A stretch of DNA of 38,563 bases, from positions 1 to 38,563 of the forward strand of contig JACPDX010000024.1 in NCBI GenBank assembly GCA_016183805.1, read 5' to 3'. Positions 1 through 7,932 of this stretch are shown piece after piece (positions within the stretch are counted from its first letter, which is position 1; each line of letters begins with the position of its first letter). Under the pieces are notes generated by a model. It was given only the letters and a program-made list of their open reading frames with translations, was not told the DNA's origin and searched no databases. The DNA comes from Bacteroidota bacterium. GTDB lineage: Bacteria > Bacteroidota > Bacteroidia > Flavobacteriales_E > Vicingaceae. The position numbers and the translations under genes are program-made.

Positions 1-1527
1 GGAAATTCTTATGTTTGGTCGCCTGTTACCGGTTTATCAAGTTCTGCCGTTGCTAATCCGTTGGCTTTTCCAGCTAATACAACTTCTTATATCGTTAACG
101 GAACGGATACCAATTTTTGTGTGAATAACGATACTGTTGTGGTTACGATTAATCCGCTTCCAACTATTAATGCTGGAACTGATACTTCGTTTTGTTTTGG
201 TGGTTCGGTGCAATTAACTGCTACTGGTGGTACTAGTTATTTATGGACTCCTTCGCTTGGTTTATCAGATACTACTATTGCTAATCCTGTTGCTAATCCT
301 ATTGTTTCTACTGTTTATACTGTTGTTGGTATGGATGGCAATTCTTGTGCTAATACTGATAGTGTGTTGGTTACTGTCAATCCGCTTCCTGTTATTAATG
401 CGGGAGCTGATACTGCTATTTGTATGGGTGCTTCGGCTCAGCTAAATGCTACGGGGGGGACTTCTTACGTTTGGTCTCCATCGCTTGGTTTATCGGATAC
501 TACCATTGCTAATCCTGTTGCTACGCCTATCGTTACAACTACATACATTGTAAATGCTTTAGATGGTAACAGTTGTGCTAATGCTGATACCATTACGGTT
601 ACGGTTAACAATCTTCCTGTAATTAATGCTGGTAGCGATGTAGCGATTTGTTTTGGCGATACTACTCAACTTTTAGCTTCCGGAGGAAATTCTTATGTTT
701 GGTCGCCTGTTACCGGTTTATCAAGTTCTGCCGTTGCTAATCCGTTGGCTTTTCCAGCTAATACGACTTCTTACATCGTTAACGGAACGGATAACAATTT
801 GTGTGTAAATAATGATACTGTTGTGGTTACTGTTAATCCACTTCCAACTGTTAATGCTGGTGTTGATACATCTTTCTGTATTGGTGGTTCGGTGCAATTA
901 AATGCTTCTGGTGCTACCGGTTACGTTTGGTCTCCTTCAACAGGTTTGTCGAATACTGTTATTGCTAATCCGATTGCTAATCCGATTACAACTACTCTTT
1001 ATACTGTTACCGGAACCGATGGCAACACTTGTTCTAATTCGGATGCTGTTTTGGTTACGGTTAATCCGCTTCCAACCATTACCGCTTTTAGTGATACTGC
1101 TATTTGTATTGGTGCTTCGGCTCAGTTAAATGCTACGGGTGGAACTTCTTACGTTTGGTCTCCATCGGCAACTTTGTCAAATCCTAACGTTGCTAATCCT
1201 GTTGCTACACCTATCGTTACCACTACCTATATTGTAAATGCTTTAGATGGTAACAGTTGTGCTAATGCTGATACCATTACGGTTACGGTTAATAATCTTC
1301 CTGTAATTAATGCTGGTAGCGATGTGGCTATTTGTTTTGGTGATACTACTCAACTTTTAGCTTCCGGTGGAAATTCTTATGTTTGGTCGCCTGTTACCGG
1401 TTTATCAAGTTCTGCCGTTGCTGATCCGTTGGCTTTTCCAGCTAATACAACTTCTTATATCGTTAACGGAACGGATAACAATTTGTGTGTAAATAATGAT
1501 ACTGTTGTGGTTACGGTTAATCCATTA
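1..1527 (+). repeat. Higher-order tandem repeat, 684-bp period made of three 228-bp units
   Basis: The stretch starting 'ggaaattcttatgtttggtc' occurs at 1, and near-identically at 685 and 1369, giving a period of exactly 684 bp. Each period holds three diverged 228-bp units: C at 160 and 844, A at 388 and 1072, B at 616 and 1300, plus a truncated B at 1-159. Same-type units are nearly identical in DNA, while neighbouring types differ much more. No indels break the reading frame. This points to recent in-frame duplication of a three-domain block. Confidence 0.92.
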
Positions 1528-2502
1528 CCTATAATTAGTATTGGAGTAAGCGACACCGTTTATTTATGTTTAGGCGATTCAACACAACTAATTGCAACAG
1601 GAGGAGTTAGTTATCAATGGGCTCCAAACACTTTTATTTCAAACACTTCTATTTTTAACCCATTTGTATATCCTCCAAATACAACAACTTATACAGTAAT
1701 AGGTACTGATTTAAATTCTTGTAAAAACAAAGATACCATATTGGTTTCTGTTTTTACTGTTCCAAACTTAACTGATACAACAATTTGTATTGGTGATAGT
1801 TTGCAATTAAATGTTTCTGGACCAATAAATGCCACTTATACATGGTCACCAACAACCAACTTATCCAACCCAAATATTGCTAATCCATATACCAACACGA
1901 CAATTACAATAACTTACAACGTAATTGTACAAAATGCTGGCGGATGTACCGATACTACATCCATAACTGTGGTGGCGGTCGATAAACCATTGGCTGACTT
2001 TACTATTGAAACTTCTCTTTCCTGTGATGGAATTTTAGTAAATTACAACAATCAAAGTACGTTAGCCAACAACTATGTTTGGAATTTTGGTGATGGACAA
2101 CAATCAACGTTAGTAAACCCCAGTCATGTTTTTAACTATGGAACATCAGTTATTACCATTTTAACAGCTATAAGTATTAATGGATGTACTGACACCTATT
2201 CTATCCCTATCATCAATGGAAATTTTGAAGACTTGTTTAATTTAACTCCAGCGAGTGTTTTTACTCCAAACAGAGATGGATTTAACGATTTATTTAGACT
2301 TGATTTACCAGAAGATATGGGAACATGTACAAATGTTCAGATTTTTAACCGTTGGGGGATGTTAGTGTTTGAAGCCATAAATCAAAATATTGGTTGGGAT
2401 GGACGAACCACTACCGGAACAGAAGTTCCTGCTGGTACCTATTTTTATATTGTTGAAGTTAACGGTATAGTGAAAAAAGGTACTTTGACTTTGTTTAGAT
2501 AA
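1..2502 (+). CDS. Giant repeat adhesin, 3' part, T9SS type B sorting domain
   Basis: The frame is open from the first base, so this is the C-terminal part (about 833 residues visible) of a larger secreted protein; the ATG at 61 is an internal codon. It consists of Ig-like/PKD-like beta-sandwich units of 76 residues, each with a Cys pair (one in an 'IC.G'-like motif, one in 'GN.C.N'), which may form a disulfide. The units recur in a B-C-A order up to about nt 1527. Two divergent units follow (about 1528-1975), then a PKD domain (about 1985-2215, core 'VWNFGDG'), then a gliding-motility-type C-terminal domain (about 2251-2502) with 'FTPNRDGFND', 'IFNRWG' and 'PAGTYFY'. That last domain is the type B T9SS sorting signal. 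The protein is expected to be surface-bound or released. No catalytic domain is visible. Its stop lies 21 nt from that of the convergent gene, with no clear terminator between them. Confidence 0.9.
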   Translation, partial: GNSYVWSPVTGLSSSAVANPLAFPANTTSYIVNGTDTNFCVNNDTVVVTINPLPTINAGTDTSFCFGGSVQLTATGGTSYLWTPSLGLSDTTIANPVANPIVSTVYTVVGMDGNSCANTDSVLVTVNPLPVINAGADTAICMGASAQLNATGGTSYVWSPSLGLSDTTIANPVATPIVTTTYIVNALDGNSCANADTITVTVNNLPVINAGSDVAICFGDTTQLLASGGNSYVWSPVTGLSSSAVANPLAFPANTTSYIVNGTDNNLCVNNDTVVVTVNPLPTVNAGVDTSFCIGGSVQLNASGATGYVWSPSTGLSNTVIANPIANPITTTLYTVTGTDGNTCSNSDAVLVTVNPLPTITAFSDTAICIGASAQLNATGGTSYVWSPSATLSNPNVANPVATPIVTTTYIVNALDGNSCANADTITVTVNNLPVINAGSDVAICFGDTTQLLASGGNSYVWSPVTGLSSSAVADPLAFPANTTSYIVNGTDNNLCVNNDTVVVTVNPLPIISIGVSDTVYLCLGDSTQLIATGGVSYQWAPNTFISNTSIFNPFVYPPNTTTYTVIGTDLNSCKNKDTILVSVFTVPNLTDTTICIGDSLQLNVSGPINATYTWSPTTNLSNPNIANPYTNTTITITYNVIVQNAGGCTDTTSITVVAVDKPLADFTIETSLSCDGILVNYNNQSTLANNYVWNFGDGQQSTLVNPSHVFNYGTSVITILTAISINGCTDTYSIPIINGNFEDLFNLTPASVFTPNRDGFNDLFRLDLPEDMGTCTNVQIFNRWGMLVFEAINQNIGWDGRTTTGTEVPAGTYFYIVEVNGIVKKGTLTLFR

Positions 2503-2523
2503 TGAAATTGAAATAGATAGACA

Positions 2524-2700
2524 CTAGTATTTTATCATTTTCTGATTCTTAATCAATAACCCATTTTCATAAATGTTCATCAAATAAACACCTTTTTTAT
2601 AGTTGTTTTGTAATTGAATGTTGTTTTCATTTGTAAAGTCGAATTTATCAACCAATCTTCCGGCAACATCAACTATTTGTATTTGAATAGCTGAAGTATG
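2524..2700 (-). repeat. Sorting-domain cassette, copy 1
   Basis: The last ~177 bp of this gene match those of its upstream paralogue (5044-5220) far better than the adjoining sequence does. Both encode the same run 'VDKFDFTNENNIQLQN'. The similarity drops sharply where the CTD begins. Confidence 0.75.
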
Positions 2701-4890
2701 ACTATTGTTTAAGAATTGAACATTAATTAGTTTACTAAAAGGGTTTGGAAAAATGTTCACAACATTAACATTATTTTGTTTCGGTTCATTAGTACTTACC
2801 AATCCTTCAGTAACTTCAAATACGTCAAAACCACCCTCAACAATGTTTTCTGCAGGAATATCATTAACCGAAACAATAATTCTCATATTATTTGTTGGAG
2901 TAAGATAATTAGATATCTGTACCGATTTACTGATCCAAGAAGAGTTGCCAGAAGAAGTTGATATGATTGAATCAATAGTTATTGTATTTGTTCCGTTGCT
3001 TAATTTTACAGTCATATAATCATTAAAAGGGCTTCCTCCTTTATTAAAGAACCAACTATAATAATTAATAACAGGATTAGAATAAATTGTGGCATCAAAA
3101 ACAGGAGAAGTAAGTATCGTCTCTCCATTATCCACATCATCATTGGTAAAGTTGCCACCAGCATTTCCGGTAATAAAAGCCTCAATGTTACAATCACTAT
3201 TTACATCAAAATCTGGATTGGCTTGATTTGAACTAAATAGAGTGCCGACTGGCTCTCCAATTTCCCAAATACCAGTAGTTGCAGTTCCAGAAACAGTCCA
3301 ATTATAATCAAATGAAAAATCGTCATAATAACCCGGTGTTAAAGCAATTGTAATAGTATTCGTTGAAGTATCAAGAAAAAAAATTTCACAAGCAGTTCGA
3401 TAGCCCCATTTTCCTGCGGTAATGGTATAGTTTGAATCCGTAAAATTAGTAAAGGTATAAACACCTAAAGTATCGGTTGCTACAGTACTTATGAAAGAAG
3501 TATTTTCAATCCGAATATTTACATTCGGAATACTGTTTAGTGTAATAGCGTCTATTATCTGTACCTGAAAACTAAATGGAATCAATGGTATTAATTGCAT
3601 GTCAACAATTGTAGTATTTCCGGAAGTTAAGTTCGCGTTAAATATGGTATCGGGATAAAAACCTATTTTAGAAAAAACAACATCATAACTTCCAGCTGTT
3701 GCAACTCCAATTTTATAATCACCAATAACGTTAGTACTTGTTGAATTTGATGTAATAATTTGAACTGTAACTCCATTTATTGGAGCTGTTGTATTAAAGT
3801 TAGTAACATTTCCTTTTAAATAGGATGCACGAACATAGTTAACTCCTAAAACATATAAACCATTTTCAATATCATTTGCAATAATATTTCCTGAAGGTAA
3901 CCAAGGATATACCCCCCAACAACCATCAAAACTACCTCCTGAAAAAGCTGGTGAGGTATCATAATTTCCTACTTCAACCATTACTGATGGGTCAGATACA
4001 TCATGAATTACAACCCCATCCGCATAGTATGAAGTTACAATAAAATTATTAATAAAATGGGTATTATGAGCAACCACATTCATTCCTGGACTTGATTGTA
4101 TTCTATCCAATTCAGAAATGTTGGTAATATCACTAACGTCAAATGAAGCCAAATAAGCATTTATCTTTTCATCTGCTGTAAAAAGCGTTTTTCCATCGTC
4201 TGAAATCCAACAATTATGACTAGATGAGTTTGGGGTTGCTTGAGTTGCTTTAGTAATTGGTAATGATTTTGTTGAAACATCAACAACTACAAAAAAACCA
4301 TCATTAATTGCTCCTCCCCACAAAGTATCACCTCGAACCATACCATCGTGCAAATAATAATCATTGTAAATTCCAATTTCAAAATTTGGGTCTGTAGTTG
4401 GAACGTTTAAATTTAAAATAATTGCACCACCTACACCTGGTTTCGCCCCAAAAATATAAGCATAACCGTTCTCATCAATATATAAATTATGAGCAGTTGT
4501 AAAAGGATAAGTTGAACCGGTATAATTGGTTACAGTCAGAGCTGTACTTGCAGGTAAAGGATCTAAATCAATAATCATCAATCCATTTCCTCCTTCATTG
4601 GTGATATATGCTTTATTATTCCATGTTTTCATATCTCTCCATATTGTATTTGCACCGGTTGTCCAAAATACTTCATTAAGAGATGAAGGATTCGTAACAT
4701 CAACAATTGATACTCCTGTTTGTAACCCAACTATCGCATATTCATTTCCAAACTCATCAACATATCCCCAAATATCAGATCCACTTCCCTTGCCTGAATA
4801 TGGAAATTGTCCTAAAAGTGACATGTTCAACTGCGAGAAAACAAAATTTATTTGAAGAAACAACAAGCTTATTACAACTACCTTTTTCAT
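2524..4890 (-). CDS. Choice-of-anchor B family secreted protein, T9SS type A sorting domain (copy 1)
   Basis: This is a 788-residue secreted protein. Residues 1-19 are a signal peptide (MKKVVVISLLFLQINFVFS). Residues about 20-350 form a choice-of-anchor B domain with LVIVD-like repeats; 'SDIWGYVDEFGNEYAIVG' and 'HNLYIDENGYAYIFG' are visible. Two carboxypeptidase-regulatory-like beta domains follow (about 355-520), then a jelly-roll-like segment (about 525-690), and a type A T9SS sorting domain (about 705-788, with 'IFPNPFSKLINVQF', 'DVAGRLVDKF' and 'KKGVYLMNIYENG'). Such proteins are secreted through T9SS and anchored or released at the surface; their function is unknown. It lies 153 bp downstream of a paralogue with the same layout. 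The ATG at 4890 is chosen because it gives a clean signal peptide. Confidence 0.88.
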   Translation of the reverse strand: MKKVVVISLLFLQINFVFSQLNMSLLGQFPYSGKGSGSDIWGYVDEFGNEYAIVGLQTGVSIVDVTNPSSLNEVFWTTGANTIWRDMKTWNNKAYITNEGGNGLMIIDLDPLPASTALTVTNYTGSTYPFTTAHNLYIDENGYAYIFGAKPGVGGAIILNLNVPTTDPNFEIGIYNDYYLHDGMVRGDTLWGGAINDGFFVVVDVSTKSLPITKATQATPNSSSHNCWISDDGKTLFTADEKINAYLASFDVSDITNISELDRIQSSPGMNVVAHNTHFINNFIVTSYYADGVVIHDVSDPSVMVEVGNYDTSPAFSGGSFDGCWGVYPWLPSGNIIANDIENGLYVLGVNYVRASYLKGNVTNFNTTAPINGVTVQIITSNSTSTNVIGDYKIGVATAGSYDVVFSKIGFYPDTIFNANLTSGNTTIVDMQLIPLIPFSFQVQIIDAITLNSIPNVNIRIENTSFISTVATDTLGVYTFTNFTDSNYTITAGKWGYRTACEIFFLDTSTNTITIALTPGYYDDFSFDYNWTVSGTATTGIWEIGEPVGTLFSSNQANPDFDVNSDCNIEAFITGNAGGNFTNDDVDNGETILTSPVFDATIYSNPVINYYSWFFNKGGSPFNDYMTVKLSNGTNTITIDSIISTSSGNSSWISKSVQISNYLTPTNNMRIIVSVNDIPAENIVEGGFDVFEVTEGLVSTNEPKQNNVNVVNIFPNPFSKLINVQFLNNSHTSAIQIQIVDVAGRLVDKFDFTNENNIQLQNNYKKGVYLMNIYENGLLIKNQKMIKY

Positions 4891-5043
4891 GTCTTAATTT
4901 TTTTGCTAAATATAATTGATATCTACAATATTTCAGATATCTGTTTCATTAACGGTTGCAAATAATCAATTTCAAGCAAATAACATTTATTTTCTCAACA
5001 TAAAGAAGGTAAATTATTTCTTAATTAAAATGTTTAAAAGTAA

Positions 5044-5220
5044 TTAGTACTTTATCACTTTCTGATTCTTAATCAATAACCCATTTTCATAAATATTTAT
5101 AAAATAAACACCTTTTTTGTAGCTATTTTGTAATTGAATGTTGTTTTCATTTGTAAAGTCGAATTTATCAACCAATCTTCCCGCAACATCAACTATTTGT
5201 ATTTGAATGGCTGAAGTATT
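5044..5220 (-). repeat. Sorting-domain cassette, copy 2
   Basis: Partner of the block at 2524-2700. Long stretches, for example the one encoding 'IQIQIVDVAGRLVDKFDF', differ by only an occasional base. The preceding segment of the two genes has diverged clearly. Confidence 0.75.
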
Positions 5221-7422
5221 TAAGTGGTTTAATAATTGAATATTAATTTCTTCATTAAACGGATTTGGATAAATATTAACATTATCCTTAAATTTAACCT
5301 CGTCAACACCGACTAATCCTTCGGTAATCTCAAACTTATCAAATGCACCTTCAGAAATATGTCCTCCGGGAATATCGTTAACAGTTACTATAACTCTCAT
5401 GTTATTTGTAGGTGTTAAAAAAGAAGAAATTTGGTGAGATTTATCTACCCAAGATGAATTTCCTATCGTTGAAGCGGTAACAGTTTCTATGGTTACTGTA
5501 GTTGTTCCGTTACTTAATTTTATGTTCATTTGGTCGTTTGCTGAACCTGTACCTCCGGCATTATAAAACCAACGGTAATAATTCACATAAGGATTAGAAT
5601 ACGTTGAGGCATCAAAAACAGGAGAAGTTAAAATGGTCTCGCCACCATCCACATCATCATCGCCAACATTTCCACCTGCATTTCCAGTTACAAAAGCTTC
5701 AAAATTACAATCGGTAGTTACATCAAAATCTGGGTTTGATTCCTCCGAACCAAGAAGAGTACCAATAGGCTCACCTCTTTCCCAAATACCTGCCGAAGCA
5801 GTTCCTGAAATTGTCCAATTAAAATTAAACGAAAAATCATCATAATAACCTGTATTGATTGCTATGGTATAATTTGAATTTGCGGTATTAACAACTACAT
5901 TCTCATCACAATTGGTCACATAACCCCATTTTCCGGCTGTAATGGTATAAACATCTTCTGTAAAGTTGCTAAAAGTATAAATTCCTGAAGCATTTGTAGT
6001 TACCATATTAGTATAAGAAGTGTTTTCAATTCTAACTTTAGCATTTGGGACAGGAGCTAAAGTGTTCGCATCAATTACATTTACTACAAAAGTAAAAGGT
6101 ACTAAAGGTATTAATTCAACATTTAAAATTGTTGGGTCGCAAGTAACTGCATTTAAACTCACACCTGTAATTGTTTTTGATACATAACCTGCTTTAGAAA
6201 AAGAAATATCATAAGTTCCAGTAGCTGCTATACCTATTTTGTAACCACCTATAACATTAGTGTTTGCTGTTGCTGAAGTTGAAACAATGTTTACTTGAAC
6301 TCCATTTATTGGGTTAGATGTAATTGAATCTGTTACAACACCTTCTAATTTTTGTGCTCTAATATAATTAATACCCAAAACAAATAAACCGTTTTCAATA
6401 TCTGAGGCAATAATATTTCCTGAGGGTAACCAAGGGTAAACTCCCCAGCAACCGTTAAATCCATCGCCACTATATGTCGGTGATGTATCGTAATTTCCAA
6501 CTTCAACCATGTTGGTTGGGTCGCAGACATCATGAACGGTAACACCATCGCGATAATAAGATGTTATGATATAATCATTCATAAAATGAACATTGTGAGG
6601 TATTACATTCATTCCAGGGCTTGATTGTACTCTACCCAATTCTGAAATATTTCCTAAATCGCTTACATCATAAGCACCTAAATAAGCATTAGGTTGTTCA
6701 TCAGTGGTAAAAATAGTTTGATTATCATCAGAAAACCATGCATTATGCGTAAAAAAACTTGGGGTTGTTTTAGTTGCCATAGACACAGGAGCAGATTTTG
6801 TTGCTACATTAATAACTACCAAAAAACCGTCGTTAATTGCCGCACCCCACAAGGTATCACCTCTTACAACTCCATCATGCAAATAATATTGATTATATCT
6901 ACCTACTTCAAAATTTGGATCTGTAGTAGGTAAATTTAAATTTAAAATTATTGCACCACCTACCCCACTATTTGCTCCAAAAATATAACAATATCCATTT
7001 TCGTCAATATACAAATTATGAGCAGTTGTAAAGGGATAAGTTGAGCCAGTATAATTGGTTACAGTCAAAGCTGTACTTCCTGGTAAAGGATCTAAATCAA
7101 TAATCATTAATCCATTTCCACCCTCATTTGTAATGTAGGCTTTATTGTTCCATGTTTTTAAATCTCTCCACCAAGTGGTATTTCCAGCAACCCAAAACAC
7201 TTCGTTAGGGGCTGAAGGAATAGTTACATCAACAATAGATACCCCAAATTCCATACCCACCAAAGCATATTCATTACCGAGTTCATCAACATACCCCCAA
7301 ATATCGGATCCATCTCCTTTACCAGAAAGAGGTAACTGTCCTAAAAGTGACATATTTAATTGAGCAAAAGAAAATTGTAATTGCAAACAAATTGCAATAG
7401 AGAAAAGTAATTTTTTAAACAT
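5044..7422 (-). CDS. Choice-of-anchor B family secreted protein, T9SS type A sorting domain (copy 2)
   Basis: This 792-residue paralogue of the downstream gene has the same order: signal peptide (MFKKLLFSIAICLQLQFSFA), choice-of-anchor B domain (about 22-350), two regulatory-like beta domains, a jelly-roll-like segment, and a type A sorting domain ('IYPNPFNEEINIQLL', 'KKGVYFINIYENG'). The pair looks like a tandem duplication. Identity is highest in the first half and in the last ~60 residues, and lower in the middle beta domains. A perfect 18-nt palindrome lies upstream of the start. Being secreted through T9SS follows from the sorting domain; any enzymatic or binding role is unknown. Confidence 0.88.
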   Translation of the reverse strand: MFKKLLFSIAICLQLQFSFAQLNMSLLGQLPLSGKGDGSDIWGYVDELGNEYALVGMEFGVSIVDVTIPSAPNEVFWVAGNTTWWRDLKTWNNKAYITNEGGNGLMIIDLDPLPGSTALTVTNYTGSTYPFTTAHNLYIDENGYCYIFGANSGVGGAIILNLNLPTTDPNFEVGRYNQYYLHDGVVRGDTLWGAAINDGFLVVINVATKSAPVSMATKTTPSFFTHNAWFSDDNQTIFTTDEQPNAYLGAYDVSDLGNISELGRVQSSPGMNVIPHNVHFMNDYIITSYYRDGVTVHDVCDPTNMVEVGNYDTSPTYSGDGFNGCWGVYPWLPSGNIIASDIENGLFVLGINYIRAQKLEGVVTDSITSNPINGVQVNIVSTSATANTNVIGGYKIGIAATGTYDISFSKAGYVSKTITGVSLNAVTCDPTILNVELIPLVPFTFVVNVIDANTLAPVPNAKVRIENTSYTNMVTTNASGIYTFSNFTEDVYTITAGKWGYVTNCDENVVVNTANSNYTIAINTGYYDDFSFNFNWTISGTASAGIWERGEPIGTLLGSEESNPDFDVTTDCNFEAFVTGNAGGNVGDDDVDGGETILTSPVFDASTYSNPYVNYYRWFYNAGGTGSANDQMNIKLSNGTTTVTIETVTASTIGNSSWVDKSHQISSFLTPTNNMRVIVTVNDIPGGHISEGAFDKFEITEGLVGVDEVKFKDNVNIYPNPFNEEINIQLLNHLNTSAIQIQIVDVAGRLVDKFDFTNENNIQLQNSYKKGVYFINIYENGLLIKNQKVIKY

Positions 7423-7445
7423 GATACGTTTAAGTTAAGTTTTGA

Positions 7446-7463
7446 AAACCTAAATTTAGGTTT
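7446..7463. promoter_or_regulatory. Perfect 18-nt palindrome upstream of the copy 2 anchor B gene
   Basis: AAACCTAAATTTAGGTTT reads the same on both strands. It lies 24-41 nt upstream of the ATG at 7422 and includes TAAATTTA, a weak version of the -7 box TAnnTTTG. It could be an operator overlapping the promoter, or a chance feature of AT-rich DNA. Confidence 0.4.
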
Positions 7464-7530
7464 ATTAAGGAACTAAATAGGTTGTTTAATAGGTAAATGT
7501 TGAAATCCTAAATGATAGCTAATATCAAAA

Positions 7531-7929
7531 CTAATTATCTACTGAGTCTTTTGAATTATCATCAAAAGCTGAAGGCAATAGATTTATTCCTTTTTTTTGA
7601 GCTACTTTTATTAAAATGGGAATAAGGATACTTGCACCCGGAATTAATGCAAAAGGAACTCCAATTCCTAATGTTTTAAGAACATCATAAACCTGTTGAC
7701 GAAGTTCAAACTCTTCTTCTTTTGTGATAGAACCTTTAGAAATATACTTAATGGCAATTTTGGTAGCTTGTTTTGTTTCTCTGGTTTCAGTTCTTAAACC
7801 AATCATTACTCTTCTAAAAATCAGTAAAACATTATTTCTCTTTATTTTAATTTTTTCAGAAAAATCTATATTAGATGTATTTTTAAATATATCTATCTCA
7901 TATTCATTTGAATCTGGTTTTTTATCCAT
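7531..7929 (-). CDS. LETM1-like domain protein
   Basis: This is a 132-residue protein without a signal peptide. Its C-terminal half has the features of the LETM1-like domain: a helical segment ('TKEEEFELRQQVYDVLKTLG'), then 'PFALIPGASILIPILIKVAQ' and 'INLLPSAF'. In eukaryotes LETM1 is an inner mitochondrial membrane protein whose soluble domain is ribosome-binding-like. The bacterial family is poorly characterised. The one hydrophobic stretch (about residues 92-112) is short and may or may not span the membrane. It starts 3 nt after the stop of the upstream LysM gene, so the two are probably co-transcribed. Confidence 0.7.
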   Translation of the reverse strand: MDKKPDSNEYEIDIFKNTSNIDFSEKIKIKRNNVLLIFRRVMIGLRTETRETKQATKIAIKYISKGSITKEEEFELRQQVYDVLKTLGIGVPFALIPGASILIPILIKVAQKKGINLLPSAFDDNSKDSVDN

Positions 7930-7932
7930 TTG

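Noticed and set aside
1-1527. The regular repeats might be a CRISPR array or other non-coding repeat array.
   Set aside because: The period (228/684 bp) is a multiple of three, the frame stays open throughout and the translation shows regular domains. CRISPR repeats are far shorter.
4526-4855. Plus-strand frames opposite the anchor B genes (also at 7145-7363 and 5633-5845).
   Set aside because: They arise from the codon pattern of the secreted protein genes on the other strand and match no family.
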